Assembly (NCBI GenBank): GCA_016713105.1 | Contig: JADJPS010000005.1 | Span: 1 to 64,000, forward strand | DNA length: 64,000 nucleotides | Direction of reading: 5' to 3' | DNA from: Devosia sp. | GTDB lineage: Bacteria > Pseudomonadota > Alphaproteobacteria > Rhizobiales > Devosiaceae | Shown: positions 29,835-39,092 of the stretch, in pieces | Layout of the letters: every line of letters starts with the position of its first letter | Position numbering within the stretch: the first letter of the stretch is position 1 | Position numbers and translations under genes: made by a program | Notes under the pieces: generated by a model | What the model saw: the letters and a program-made list of their open reading frames with translations, nothing else | What the model was told of the DNA's origin: nothing | The model's database searches: none

Positions 29835-30938
29835 ATGTTCCGTCTGGCCACGAGTCTCACCGTTCTGCTCGCCGCGCTCGGCACCCCGGCGCTCGGCGCC
29901 GATTATGGCGACAACTGGGGCGAGACGGGCTTCCGCGAGAGCATGGGCTACGAGCCCAGGGACTGGAGCGACCTCGGCGACGGCGCCGACGCCGTCGACA
30001 CGATCAGTATCGAGGCCGGCATCCGCTACTGGTATTCGCTGGGCAGCCAGAGCATCGAGTCGAGCGGCGGCACCACCATCGCCAATTCCACCGCCCATAC
30101 GGGCGAACTGCACCTGCGCGTCGAGGACAAGGCCTCCAGTACGTTCGGGCAGGGCATTGCCGGATATTCGATGGCGATCAGCGGCGACTATACCGGTCCG
30201 GTGATCTCGAGCAGCATCGAGGACGGCGCCATCGGCTACGCGGGTGCCGATTTCGGCTGGAACGCCTTCAGCGACGGCAATGGCAACGGCTTCGGCGGAT
30301 TCCTCGGCTACATGTACTGGAACGAGTCGCCCGATACCGGCCGCAACAACTTCTCGACGCTGAGCACCGGCGACACCGTGACCTACTCCGACGTCACCGG
30401 CCACACCTTCCTGCCCGGCGACAGCGCCCCGAACCATGTCGACATCAACGCGCTGCGCCTCGGCCTGCAGGGCAAGGCGACCTTCTCGAATTTCCTCGAC
30501 TTCCGTGCCGAAGTCGCGGCCGTGCCCTACGCCAAGGTCTACGGCGTTATGGGGATCGACGATCCCAACTTCTCGACGGCCGTCTATGCCGGCGCTGCGC
30601 AGCCGCCCTATAGCGGTGTCGCCAACGGCAACATCATGGACATGCGCTCCTCCGAGACCTCGATCGATGGCTGGGGCTACGGCGCCATGGCGGAGGCCTT
30701 CGTCGGCATCCATCCCACCGAGAACCTGACTTTCCGGCTGGGCGGCCGCGCCTGGTACGTGCAGGGCACCGCCGACACGACGTTCGATGCGGTCCACATC
30801 ACCGACCCGCAGGATGCCGACGCCGATCCGGACTACGAGGTGGCCCCGATCGTCACCGAATCGTCCTACATCCAGACCAACAACCCCTTCTCCTTCCTGC
30901 GCTACGGCATCCTCGCCGAACTCACCTACGCGTTCTGA
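29835..30938 (+). CDS. Predicted outer-membrane beta-barrel protein
   Basis: A signal peptide (LATSLTVLLAALGTPALGA) precedes a 345-residue mature protein rich in aromatic residues and alternating strands (SIEAGIRYWYSLGSQ, LTFRLGGRAWYVQGT), ending LTYAF with a terminal Phe, the classic outer-membrane targeting signal. I do not recognise a named family. Start ATG 29835 is set by the signal peptide; a longer frame to 29739 has no such support. The 275 bp upstream are non-coding and contain an AT-rich stretch near 29766-29800 suited to a promoter. Confidence 0.75.
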   Translation: MFRLATSLTVLLAALGTPALGADYGDNWGETGFRESMGYEPRDWSDLGDGADAVDTISIEAGIRYWYSLGSQSIESSGGTTIANSTAHTGELHLRVEDKASSTFGQGIAGYSMAISGDYTGPVISSSIEDGAIGYAGADFGWNAFSDGNGNGFGGFLGYMYWNESPDTGRNNFSTLSTGDTVTYSDVTGHTFLPGDSAPNHVDINALRLGLQGKATFSNFLDFRAEVAAVPYAKVYGVMGIDDPNFSTAVYAGAAQPPYSGVANGNIMDMRSSETSIDGWGYGAMAEAFVGIHPTENLTFRLGGRAWYVQGTADTTFDAVHITDPQDADADPDYEVAPIVTESSYIQTNNPFSFLRYGILAELTYAF

Positions 30939-31018
30939 CGCAAGGTCGCATCGGTCCGCTTGCCCCGCGCGGGGTGAGCCGCTAAGTCTGCCGCACCCTG
31001 TTCCGGCGGACCGCTGAC

Positions 31019-32734
31019 GTGACCGATCGACTTCGCATTGCGCTGGCGCAGCTCAACCCAACGGTCGGCGCGATCGAGGCCAATCTGGCGCTCGCCCTCG
31101 AGACCCTGGCCGACGCCGTGGCCGCCGGTGCCGACATCATCCTGTTTTCCGAGCTCTTCCTCACCGGCTACTTCCCGGACGACCTGCTGTTCAAGCCGCG
31201 CTTCGTCGCCGATGCGATGGCCGCCGCCGAGCGCTTTGCCGCCGCCACTGCCGACACGGACATCACCGCGATCATGCCCTCCATCTGGCCGGAGGACGGA
31301 CGGGTCTTCAATGCCGTGCTGGTCTGCGAGGCGGGTCGGATCGTCGCCCGGCGCATGAAGCGGGAGCTGCCCAACGACGACATCTTCTACGAGAAGCGCT
31401 ATTTCGAGCGCGCCGAGCTGCAGGAGCCGGTGACCATCAGGGGCGTCTCGATCGGCATCCCGATCTGCGAGGACATCTGGCACCCGGACGTCTGCGCCCA
31501 TCTCGTCGACAACGGCGCCCGCCTGCTGCTCTGTCCCAACGGCTCGCCCTACTGGCGCAACAAGCAGGCCACCCGCTACCAACTGGTCAAGGACCGGGTG
31601 GCCGAGGACAACGTGCCGCTGCTCTACCTCAACCAGGTTGGCGGCCAGGACGAACTGGTGTTCGACGGCGCGAGCTTCGCCATCGAGCCCGGAGGGCGCC
31701 TGGTCGTGCAGGCGAAGAGCTTCGAATCCGAGATCATGCTGTCGAACTGGGAGCGAACGCCCGACGGCTGGCGGTGCTCCGATCCGCATGTGGCGCCGCT
31801 GTCGAGCGTCGACGAGGCGCCCTGGCGCGCCTGCGTCCTCGGCCTGCGCGACTATGTGAAAAAGAACGGCTTCAGGACCGTGGTGCTGGGCCTGTCCGGC
31901 GGCATCGACAGCGCCGTGGTCGCCGCCATGGCGGTCGATGCGATCGGGGCGGAGAACGTCCACTGCCTGATGCTGCCCTACCGCTACACCTCGCCCGAAA
32001 GCCTCGCGGACGCTCAGGATTGCGCGAGGCGCCTTGGCGTCCGCTACGACGTGGTCTCGATCGGCGATCCGGTGGAGGCGGCGCTCGCCGAGCTGCAGCC
32101 GGTCTTCGGCAACCGCCCGCTCGACCTCACCGAGGAGAACATCCAGTCGCGCATGCGCGGCGTGTACCTGATGGCGCTATCCAACAAGCTGGGCTCGCTC
32201 CTCCTCACCACCGGCAACAAGTCGGAAATGGCGGTCGGCTACGCCACCATCTATGGCGACATGAACGGCGGCTTCAACCCGATCAAGGACATGCTGAAGA
32301 TGCGTGTCTACGAGCTGGCGCACTGGCGCAACCAGCACCGGCCGGCCGACTGTCTCGGGCCGGACGGGCTGGTGATCACGCAGAACATCATCGACAAGGC
32401 CCCGACCGCCGAGCTCCGCCCCAACCAGAAGGACCAGGACTCGCTGCCGCCCTACCCGATCCTCGATGAAATCCTCGTCGGGCTGGTCGAAAAGGAGCTG
32501 TCGCTCGCCGAGATCGTGGCGAAGGGCGAGGGGCGGTTCGACATCCAGCTGGTGCAGCGCATCGAGCGGCTGACCAACATCGCCGAATACAAGCGCCGCC
32601 AGTCGGCTCCGGGGGTGAAGATCAGCCGCAAGGCGTTCGGGCTGGGCCGGCGCTACCCGATCACCAACGGCTACCGCGACAGGCACGAGGCGGTCGAGGC
32701 GACGCCGGACCTCGTGGGCAAGGGGCTGGAATGA
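31019..32734 (+). CDS. nadE: NAD(+) synthase, glutamine-hydrolysing
   Basis: Last step of NAD synthesis: amidation of nicotinic acid adenine dinucleotide using glutamine. The N-terminal nitrilase-like domain has RIALAQLNPTVGAIEANLAL, the Glu in FSELFLTGY, the Lys in KRELPNDDIFYEKRYF and the catalytic Cys in GIPICEDIW. The synthetase domain begins near residue 285 with the PP-loop LGLSGGIDSAVVAAMAVDAI and includes STNKSE-like TTGNKSEMAVGYAT. Length 571 residues, usual for the two-domain form. Start GTG 31019. Confidence 0.93.
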   Translation: MTDRLRIALAQLNPTVGAIEANLALALETLADAVAAGADIILFSELFLTGYFPDDLLFKPRFVADAMAAAERFAAATADTDITAIMPSIWPEDGRVFNAVLVCEAGRIVARRMKRELPNDDIFYEKRYFERAELQEPVTIRGVSIGIPICEDIWHPDVCAHLVDNGARLLLCPNGSPYWRNKQATRYQLVKDRVAEDNVPLLYLNQVGGQDELVFDGASFAIEPGGRLVVQAKSFESEIMLSNWERTPDGWRCSDPHVAPLSSVDEAPWRACVLGLRDYVKKNGFRTVVLGLSGGIDSAVVAAMAVDAIGAENVHCLMLPYRYTSPESLADAQDCARRLGVRYDVVSIGDPVEAALAELQPVFGNRPLDLTEENIQSRMRGVYLMALSNKLGSLLLTTGNKSEMAVGYATIYGDMNGGFNPIKDMLKMRVYELAHWRNQHRPADCLGPDGLVITQNIIDKAPTAELRPNQKDQDSLPPYPILDEILVGLVEKELSLAEIVAKGEGRFDIQLVQRIERLTNIAEYKRRQSAPGVKISRKAFGLGRRYPITNGYRDRHEAVEATPDLVGKGLE

Positions 32735-32757
32735 GCGTACACTCGGCGCCGCACGGG

Positions 32758-32884
32758 ATGCACACCCCCTCCCAGCTTCCCCCGTCAAGGGGGAGGTGCC
32801 CATCGAGTTTGTGGCACATTCCCGCATCGCCCTCCGGCGGACCCCCTCCCCTTGACGAGGAGGGTTGGGGAGGGGTGTGCAGCG
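32758..32884. repeat. Palindromic repeat element (copy C, complete)
   Basis: The left arm TGCACACCCCCTCCCAGCTT continues CCCCCGTCAAGGGGGAGGTG. The right arm, ending GGGTTGGGGAGGGGTGTGCA, is its imperfect inverse. Each arm has an internal small hairpin around GTCAAG/CTTGAC. It fills the nadE-gltX gap; copies B (16.94 kb) and G (62.67 kb) share the left-arm sequence. Confidence 0.85.
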
Positions 32885-32906
32885 ACCTCGGACGGTACCG
32901 CCACCC

Positions 32907-34232
32907 ATGACCACCGTCCGCTACGCCCCGTCTCCCACCGGCCGCCTGCATCTCGGCAATGCCCGCCCGGCGCTGATCAACTGGCTGTTCGCCAAGGCGC
33001 GTTCGGGCACCTATGTCCTGCGCCTCGATGACACCGACACGGCGCGCTCCACCGAAGAGTTCGCGCGCGGCATCGTGGCCGATCTCGACTGGCTCGGCAT
33101 CGTGCCCGACCTGAAGGTCCGCCAGTCCGACCGCACCGCGCTCTATGACCATGCCCGCGACCGGCTGATCGCCGCCGGGCGACTCTACCCCGCCTTCGAG
33201 ACCGAGGAAGAACTCGAGATCAAGCGCGGCCGGGCGCGGCTGCTCGGCCGCCCGCCGGTCTATGATCGCGCCGCCCTCACGCTCACCGAAGCCCAGAAGG
33301 CGAGGTACGAGGCCGAGGGGCGGCAGCCGCATTGGCGCTTCCGGCTCGACGGCAAACCGGTGCACTTCGACGACCTGATCAAGGGCCCTCAGATCGTCAA
33401 CACCGCTTCGATGTCCGATCCCGTCCTGATCCGCGCCGACGGCAGCTACCTCTACACGCTCCCCTCGGTGGTCGACGATATCGACCTCGGCATCACCCAC
33501 GTGATCCGCGGTGAGGACCATGTGTCGAACACCGGCACGCAGATCGAGATCTTCGAGGCGCTCGGCGGCGCCGTCCCGTTCTTCGCCCACCATAACCTGC
33601 TCACCGGTGCGGAGGGGGAGGGGCTCAGCAAGCGCATCGGCTCGCTGTCGCTGCTGGAGCTGCGCGAGGCCGGCTACGAGCCGATGGCGGTGGCCATCAT
33701 GGCGGTGCTGACCGGCACCAGCCTTCCCGTCGAACCCTATGCCGATCTCACGTCACTCGGGCAGGCGCTCGACCTCGATGCGATCTCGCACGGGCCGGCC
33801 CGCTTCGATCCGGCCGAACTCGACAGCCTCAATGCCCGCATCCTGCATCAGATGCCCTATGACGTGGCGAAGCCCCGGCTGGCGGCCATCGGCCGCGCCT
33901 CCGAGCCGCTGTGGCTGGCGCTGCGCGGCAACCTCAGGCGCTTTTCCGATATTGCCGAACTGGCGCAGCTGATCGACGGGGCAGTGGTCCCGGTGGTCGC
34001 CGCCGAAGATGCGGCGTTCCTGGTGCTCGCCCGCGACCTGCTGCCGCCCGAGCCCTGGGACGAGACGACCTGGTCCACGTGGACGACCCTTGTCAAGGAG
34101 AAGTCGGGACGCAAGGGCAAGGAACTGTTCATGCCGCTTCGGCTGGCGCTCACCGGGCGGCACGACGGCCCGGAACTCAGGTCCCTGCTGCCCCTGCTTG
34201 GGCGTAAGGCGTCACTGGCCCGACTATCCTGA
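32907..34232 (+). CDS. gltX: Glutamate--tRNA ligase
   Basis: Class I aminoacyl-tRNA synthetase charging tRNA with glutamate. APSPTGRLHLGNARPALINW carries the HIGH-type motif (HLGN), LRLDDTDTARST follows, and GEGLSKRIGS at about residue 240 is the KMSKS-type loop. Length 441 residues. The GLSKRIGSLSLLELREAGYE stretch is typical of the alphaproteobacterial GltX1 group; many relatives have two gltX genes, and the second may be elsewhere. ATG 32907 was chosen over upstream in-frame codons inside the repeat. Confidence 0.93.
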   Translation: MTTVRYAPSPTGRLHLGNARPALINWLFAKARSGTYVLRLDDTDTARSTEEFARGIVADLDWLGIVPDLKVRQSDRTALYDHARDRLIAAGRLYPAFETEEELEIKRGRARLLGRPPVYDRAALTLTEAQKARYEAEGRQPHWRFRLDGKPVHFDDLIKGPQIVNTASMSDPVLIRADGSYLYTLPSVVDDIDLGITHVIRGEDHVSNTGTQIEIFEALGGAVPFFAHHNLLTGAEGEGLSKRIGSLSLLELREAGYEPMAVAIMAVLTGTSLPVEPYADLTSLGQALDLDAISHGPARFDPAELDSLNARILHQMPYDVAKPRLAAIGRASEPLWLALRGNLRRFSDIAELAQLIDGAVVPVVAAEDAAFLVLARDLLPPEPWDETTWSTWTTLVKEKSGRKGKELFMPLRLALTGRHDGPELRSLLPLLGRKASLARLS

Positions 34233-35322
34233 CGCGCTTGTCGCCGAAGGTGACGACGAGATCCGGTTGTCCGCTGGCCGGCTGCGCCACCGTTACCACC
34301 GGCTTCGGGGTTTCGCCCGGCGCGGCAGGGCGGCGGCGGGGCAGGGGCACGCTGACATAGTTCGCTGCCACCAGTTCGGCCGGCCGCACCGTCGTTGCCA
34401 TGCCGCTGCGGCGCGGATCGCGCACCGGCAGCGGGAACGTCGCACCGCGGAAGCTCACCATGGCGCGGGTACCGTTCTCCGTCTCCATCAGCGCGATCTG
34501 GCCGTAGTCCTGCACCGCCCTGCACTTGCTCGCGGCATCGAACTCGGTGCGGAACTTGAAGGCCGCGGGAAGCGAGGCGTAGGCCTCGCCATACTGGTTG
34601 ATCATCTGCTCCGGCTCCTGGCCGGGATTGTCGTAGTAGTAGAGATCGACATCGAGCCCGGGGCACTGTGCGCGGCAGGACTCGGCATCGTTGGGAACGT
34701 AGTCGACCAGTGTCGAATAGCTGATCGGCCAGTAGAACCCGTCGGTCTTCCTGACGCACAGCGTGCGGACGGTATGGTAGCCGCCATAGGGGTTGAACTC
34801 CTCCTCGCGCGTGCCGCCCAGCCCGTCGAAGCCGTCGCCGAAGGCGCCGAAGAGCTGCTCGAACAGGTTGCCGCGGTTGCGCTCGACCGTGACCCGCGAG
34901 CCGTCATTGCAACCGAAGCGCGCCATCTCCTGCAGGATCGCCTCGCGCTGCTCGGCGACCGCGTTGCCGGTCTGGACGCTGCGCTTCAGCTCCTCGACAT
35001 CGGCGCGACCGCTGGTGATCTGCCGGGCCAGGGTACGGCATTCGCTCGAGAGCTTGCGCCCGGCCTTGGCATCGGCATTGCAGCCCTGTCGTACATAGGA
35101 GCTCTCGGCGCGCTGCACGTCGCGCTGCAGGCGCCGCAGGTCCCCCGAACTGTCGTCGGCACGCCGGTAGTCGGAGTTGCGCTCGAGCGTCTTCAGCGTG
35201 TTGGCCAGGCGCGAGCAGGCGTTGGACTGGGCGTAGGCGGTCGAGGTGTCGACGAGCGCACCGATCAGTGCCGCGGCCAGCAGCACCAGCAGATGGAAGA
35301 AATGGCGATAGCCGCTATGCAT
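34177..35322 (-). CDS. DUF2865 domain-containing secreted protein
   Basis: Exported protein of unknown function restricted mainly to Hyphomicrobiales. Signal peptide FHLLVLLAAALIGALVDTST followed by AYAQ, then a helical segment (RLANTLKTLERN, LRRLQRDVQRAESSYVRQGC) and the DUF2865 core with TLCVRKTDGFYWPISYST, DAESCRAQCPGLDVDLYYYD and PGQEPEQMI. Conserved cysteines suggest disulfides. Its 3' end overlaps the gltX 3' end by 56 bp (convergent). Confidence 0.85.
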   Translation of the reverse strand: MHSGYRHFFHLLVLLAAALIGALVDTSTAYAQSNACSRLANTLKTLERNSDYRRADDSSGDLRRLQRDVQRAESSYVRQGCNADAKAGRKLSSECRTLARQITSGRADVEELKRSVQTGNAVAEQREAILQEMARFGCNDGSRVTVERNRGNLFEQLFGAFGDGFDGLGGTREEEFNPYGGYHTVRTLCVRKTDGFYWPISYSTLVDYVPNDAESCRAQCPGLDVDLYYYDNPGQEPEQMINQYGEAYASLPAAFKFRTEFDAASKCRAVQDYGQIALMETENGTRAMVSFRGATFPLPVRDPRRSGMATTVRPAELVAANYVSVPLPRRRPAAPGETPKPVVTVAQPASGQPDLVVTFGDKRVRIVGPVTPYAQAGAAGT

Positions 35323-35572
35323 CGATTGAAAGCCGGATGGTTGCGCGTCCCCGCTACCGCTTCAATACGCCGAAACCACGACCGTTGCATCCTTGCGCAA
35401 TCGATCCGGCAACCGGCGAGGGAGGATAACGCCGAAGTGATTACTTAATCTTCATTCGTGAGCACGGTCCGGCTGTCAATGACACGTTTCGCCGCTAGGG
35501 TCGCGAAGCGTTTGCCAAGCACCTGCAACTGCTGGCAGAAACAGCGTCACCAGCTTGCCCCGGAGTCACCTC

Positions 35573-36037
35573 ATGCCGTTCCGCCGCCTCATCGCCACCG
35601 CCGTTGCGGGTGCCCTAGTCGCCGCCCTGTCGTTCACTGCCGTCGCCCAGGACGTCGATCCCGCCATCGCGGGGATGACTGCCCAGCAGAAGGTTGACGC
35701 CCGCGAGGCCGCCATGAAGCAGAACGGGGGGCTCATGAAGAACGCTGGTGGCCTGACCGGCGCCGACGCCGTTGCCGCCGCCGACACCATGATCCAGAAC
35801 TTCACCAACTTCCCGGCCCTGTTCAGCGACGATACCAGCGCCGTCGGTGGCAACAAGGCGCTTCCCGAGATATGGGCCAGTTTCGACGCGTTCACCGCGA
35901 TCTTTGCCAAGGCTGCCGACGGTGCCATGGCCATGAAGGTGGCGGCCGAGTCTGGTGACGCTGCCGCCTATGGCGCTGCGCTCAAGACCATTGGCGCCAC
36001 CTGCGGCGAATGCCACCAGATGTATCGCGCCAAGTAG
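35573..36037 (+). CDS. Cytochrome c' (class II c-type cytochrome)
   Basis: Periplasmic four-helix-bundle haem protein. Signal peptide LIATAVAGALVAALSFTAVA, then VDPAIAGMTAQQKVDAREAA and a C-terminal haem motif CGECH at about residues 147-151 of 154, followed by QMYRAK. Position of the haem site at the C-terminus identifies class II cytochromes. Roles in NO binding or electron transfer are known for the family. ATG 35573 was chosen because the signal peptide starts there. A terminator follows. Confidence 0.92.
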   Translation: MPFRRLIATAVAGALVAALSFTAVAQDVDPAIAGMTAQQKVDAREAAMKQNGGLMKNAGGLTGADAVAAADTMIQNFTNFPALFSDDTSAVGGNKALPEIWASFDAFTAIFAKAADGAMAMKVAAESGDAAAYGAALKTIGATCGECHQMYRAK

Positions 36038-36058
36038 GACGATTCGCCTCGTGACCTG

Positions 36059-36094
36059 AAAGGGCCGGCGCCGCGCCGGTCCTTTCCGCTTTTT
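36059..36094 (+). terminator. Rho-independent terminator after the cytochrome c' gene
   Basis: Stem AAAGGGCCGGCG / CGCCGGTCCTTT at 36059-36085, then CCGC and TTTTT. One G-T pair is present in the stem. It lies 22 bp after the stop. Confidence 0.75.
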
Positions 36095-36152
36095 GCAAGG
36101 CTGTTCAACGGACTGGCGGCACTCTAGGGTAATCGAGAACCGGAGAGGGAAG

Positions 36153-36551
36153 ATGCAGGCGGGATTCCTGAAATCGTCGCTGCTGGCACTGCTGCTGATG
36201 ACGTCCACCACAGCCTTCGCCGAGGAGGCGACGCCCGTTGAGGCCCTCGGCCGCCCCGAGGCGATCGCGACGCTCGCGGCGGCCTGCGCCGAGAGCCCGA
36301 CGCTGAAGGCGATGTTCGATGCCACCGAGGGCGACGGCACCCTGGCGCGCACCGAGGTCTGCGCCTGCCTCGTCGAGGATCTGGGACCGCAGATCACCCT
36401 GGCCGATGCCGAGATGCTGGCGCGCCAGTTGCAGGGCACCCTGTCGCTGGACGAGCGCGAGGCCTACGCCAACACCGCGCATCTGGGCGAGATCACCGAG
36501 ACCAGCTTCTCGCGCTGCCAGGGCCAGACCGGGCATTTCACCACCGACTGA
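36153..36551 (+). CDS. Small secreted protein with CxC motif (paralogue 1)
   Basis: Predicted periplasmic protein of 132 residues, family not recognised. Signal peptide FLKSSLLALLLMTSTTAFA, then a helical domain with Cys at AAACAESP, VCACLVEDLGPQIT and the final SRCQGQTG. The spacing of cysteines and the stretch CxCLxxxL...DxxxLAxxLxGT recur in the next gene, so the two look like tandem paralogues. ATG 36153 has GAGAGGGAAG upstream. Confidence 0.7.
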   Translation: MQAGFLKSSLLALLLMTSTTAFAEEATPVEALGRPEAIATLAAACAESPTLKAMFDATEGDGTLARTEVCACLVEDLGPQITLADAEMLARQLQGTLSLDEREAYANTAHLGEITETSFSRCQGQTGHFTTD

Positions 36552-36631
36552 CCGCCCGGCCGGGATATCGCCTGCGGGCGATCCGTGCTTAGCTGCATGG
36601 ATCGCACGTGCGACCCAGACAGGAACCCTCG

Positions 36632-37105
36632 ATGTCCCGACTCAGCGCCTCGGCCGTTGTCTTCACCCTGGCAACCCTGGCGGTTGCTCCCACCGCCTCG
36701 GCGCAGTCCGCCGTTGACTTCACCGGGTTCACCCAGTCGTGCATGGGTGCGGCGGTGTTCCTGCTCGGCGACGTCCCGCCGGAGGTCGACTCGGCCAGCG
36801 TCCTGACCCCGCTCTGCGGTTGCCTCGAGACCTCGTTCGGCGCGCTGTCGCAGGGCGATGTCGATGAACTGGCCGCGGACCTTGCCGGCACCTCCACCGA
36901 CGAGACCCACACGGCGCACGGCGACTACGAGCGCCTGCTGGAGACCGCCAGTTCGTCGCTGCAGACCTGCTACGCCACGCCCGAAGTGGTTGCCGCGCTC
37001 GATGCCGCGCAGGCCGTGATGGACGGGCTGGACCCGGCGAGCCCCGAATTCCGTCCCGCCGATCAGGCGCCGGTGCCCGAGATCAAGCTCGCACCCGGCA
37101 ACTAG
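36632..37105 (+). CDS. Small secreted protein with CxC motif (paralogue 2)
   Basis: Predicted periplasmic protein of 157 residues. Signal peptide SASAVVFTLATLAVAPTASA, then FTQSCMGAAVFLL, LCGCLETSFGALSQGDVDELAADLAGT and LQTCYATPEV. Cysteine layout (single C, CxC, late C) parallels the upstream protein. ATG 36632 is preferred to 36608 because the signal peptide starts there. A GC-rich hairpin at 37111-37130 follows but lacks a T-run. Confidence 0.7.
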   Translation: MSRLSASAVVFTLATLAVAPTASAQSAVDFTGFTQSCMGAAVFLLGDVPPEVDSASVLTPLCGCLETSFGALSQGDVDELAADLAGTSTDETHTAHGDYERLLETASSSLQTCYATPEVVAALDAAQAVMDGLDPASPEFRPADQAPVPEIKLAPGN

Positions 37106-37323
37106 GCCGAACCGGGGCGCCGCGCCCGGTCGCGGCTGCCCCTTGATTTCCTCCGGCTTTGCCGTCAGATTGCGCGCCATGAAAACCGGCACCGCGATCT
37201 GCATTATCGGCTGCATCATTATCCGCTAGGCAACTGCTGGCGGACGGTTTTCTTCATTCAAGTTCCTAGACCCGAAGAACCCGGCCCGCGAGCGTCTGAC
37301 ATCGTGCGCGAAGGACCTGGGCT

Positions 37324-38812
37324 TTGGGCGAAACCACCACACTGCGGCTCTACAATACGCTGACACGGACCAAGGAGGACTTCGTCCCCATCGATCCGGC
37401 CAATGTGCGCATGTATGTGTGCGGCCCGACGGTCTACGATTTCGCCCATATCGGCAATGCCCGGCCGGTCATCGTCTTTGACGTGCTGTTCCGGCTGCTC
37501 AGGCACCTCTATGGTGCCGAGCACGTCACCTACGTGCGCAACATCACCGACGTCGACGACAAGATCAACGCCCGCGCCGCCCGCGATTTTCCCGGCCTGC
37601 CGCTCAACGAGGCGATCCGCAAGGTCACCGAGACCACGGCAGCGCAATACCGCCGGGATACCCTGGCCCTTGGCGCGCTGGAGCCGACGGTCGAGCCGCG
37701 GGCGACGGACAATATCGCGGGGATGCAGTCGCTGATCACCACGCTGATCGGCAGCCGCCACGCCTACGAGGCAGCCGGCGAGGTGCTGTTCTCGGTCGAT
37801 TCGATGCCCGACTACGGCAGGCTGAGCGGCCGCAACCTCGCCGACAACGTCGCCGGCGCCCGCATTGCGGTCGAGGCGCACAAGCGAAATCCCGCCGATT
37901 TCGTGCTCTGGAAGCAGTCCGCACCCGACGAGCCCGGCTGGGATTCGCCCTGGGGCCGTGGCCGCCCCGGCTGGCACATCGAATGCTCGGCGATGAGCGA
38001 GCGCTATCTCGGCAAGGTCTTCGACATCCACGCCGGCGGCCTCGACCTGATCTTCCCGCACCACGAGAACGAGATCGCCCAGTCCCGCTGCGCCCATGGC
38101 ACCCCGGTGATGGCCAACTACTGGCTCCACAACGGCTTCCTCCAGGTCGAGGGGCAGAAGATGTCGAAGAGCCTGGGGAACTTCATCACCATCCACGACC
38201 TGCTGGAGACCGAGAGGTTCGGGGGGTTCGCCTGGCCGGGTCCGGTCCTTCGCTTTGCAATGCTCATGACCAGTTATAGGGAACCAGTTGATTTTACAGT
38301 CCAGAAGCTCGAGGAGGCCTCAATTGCGCTGAGCGCCTTCAAGGTCTTTGGATACGAAGACGATACCGCAGAGCCGTCCGAGGAGTTCAGGGGGGCATTG
38401 CTGGATGACCTGAATACACCAAGGGCCATCGCGGAGCTCTTCCGGCTATTGCGCCTCTCAAAGCAGATGGCTCTGAGCACTGCAGGTCGCGGCCACCGGT
38501 CATGACGCGATGATAAGTGAAGAAACGCACTTGGCAGCTCGTCAGCTGTCGGCAGGCCTAAGGTGGTGGCTCGGAATAGATATGCACAACTACGATGCCA
38601 GGTGGGTTCAGCACAAATCTCGGTCACGGGTGAGCCAAGCGAGTCAGGAGAGCATCCAGAACCAGGTCGCCGCTCGCCTCGCCGCCCTTAGCGCCAAGGA
38701 CTTCGCCAAGGCCGACCAGATCCGCAACGACCTCCTCACCCAGGGCGTCCAGCTCAGTGACTACAAGGACGAAGCCGGCCAGCGACAGACCAGATGGGAG
38801 ATCAAGCGGTGA
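37324..38812 (+). pseudogene. cysS: Cysteine--tRNA ligase, split by a frameshift
   Basis: Class I synthetase charging tRNA-Cys. TTG start at 37324; CGPTVYDFAHIGNARPVIVF gives the zinc Cys and HIGH-type motif, IDKxN-like DVDDKINARA follows, RPGWHIECSAMS and FDIHAGGLDLIFPHHENEIA hold zinc ligands, and KMSKSLGNFITIHDL is the KMSKS loop. The first frame ends at 38505; the C-terminal part (LAARQLSAGLRWWLGI, RLAALSAKDFAKADQIRNDL) is in another frame from about 38480 to 38812. Base composition between about 38270 and 38640 is clearly less GC-rich than the flanks. As cysS is essential, a sequence error or a second intact copy is likely. Confidence 0.88.
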
Positions 38813-38842
38813 CGCCCCAGGCACAGGACCCCCCGCGGATCG

Positions 38843-38888
38843 CCTTCTCCCCCCCGTGGGAGAAGGTGCCCGAAGGGCGGATGAGGGG
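38843..38888 (+). repeat. Palindromic repeat, DUF559-associated type (copy D1)
   Basis: Hairpin CCTTCTCCC...GGGAGAAGG followed by TGCCCGAAGGGCGGATGAGG. The right half is identical to copy D3 over at least 29 bases. Located 30 bp after cysS. Confidence 0.85.
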
Positions 38889-38935
38889 TCGGCTTCAGCA
38901 GACTCGAACGCCGAGGCTTTGGGCGCGCCCCTCCA

Positions 38936-38982
38936 CCCCTCATCCGGCGCTGCGCGCCACCTTCTCCCGCAAGGGGAGAAGG
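38936..38982 (-). repeat. Palindromic repeat, DUF559-associated type (copy D2, inverted)
   Basis: Inverted copy of D1/D3: CCCCTCATCCGGCGCTGCGC then CACCTTCTCCCGCAAGGGGAGAAGG. With D1 it forms one bipartite inverted repeat, with D3 another. Confidence 0.85.
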
Positions 38983-39046
38983 GAGGCCGGGGCGCCACGG
39001 TGCCCGGTCCGATGCAGAAGGAGGGAGTCCCGATCTCGCCACGGCG

Positions 39047-39092
39047 CCCTTCTCCCCTTGCGGGAGAAGGTGCCCGAAGGGCGGATGAGGGG
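39047..39092 (+). repeat. Palindromic repeat, DUF559-associated type (copy D3)
   Basis: CCCTTCTCCCCTTGCGGGAG then AAGGTGCCCGAAGGGCGGATGAGGGG. Its last base touches the likely TTG start of the DUF559 gene. In that frame the repeat encodes SPLAGEGARRADEG, a peptide that recurs where such repeats are translated. Confidence 0.85.

Noticed and set aside
38843..39092. CRISPR array
   Set aside because: Three copies of a 46-bp unit are present but one is inverted, spacing is irregular (about 47 and 64 bp) and the unit is a self-palindrome next to other such elements, so it is an interspersed palindromic repeat cluster.
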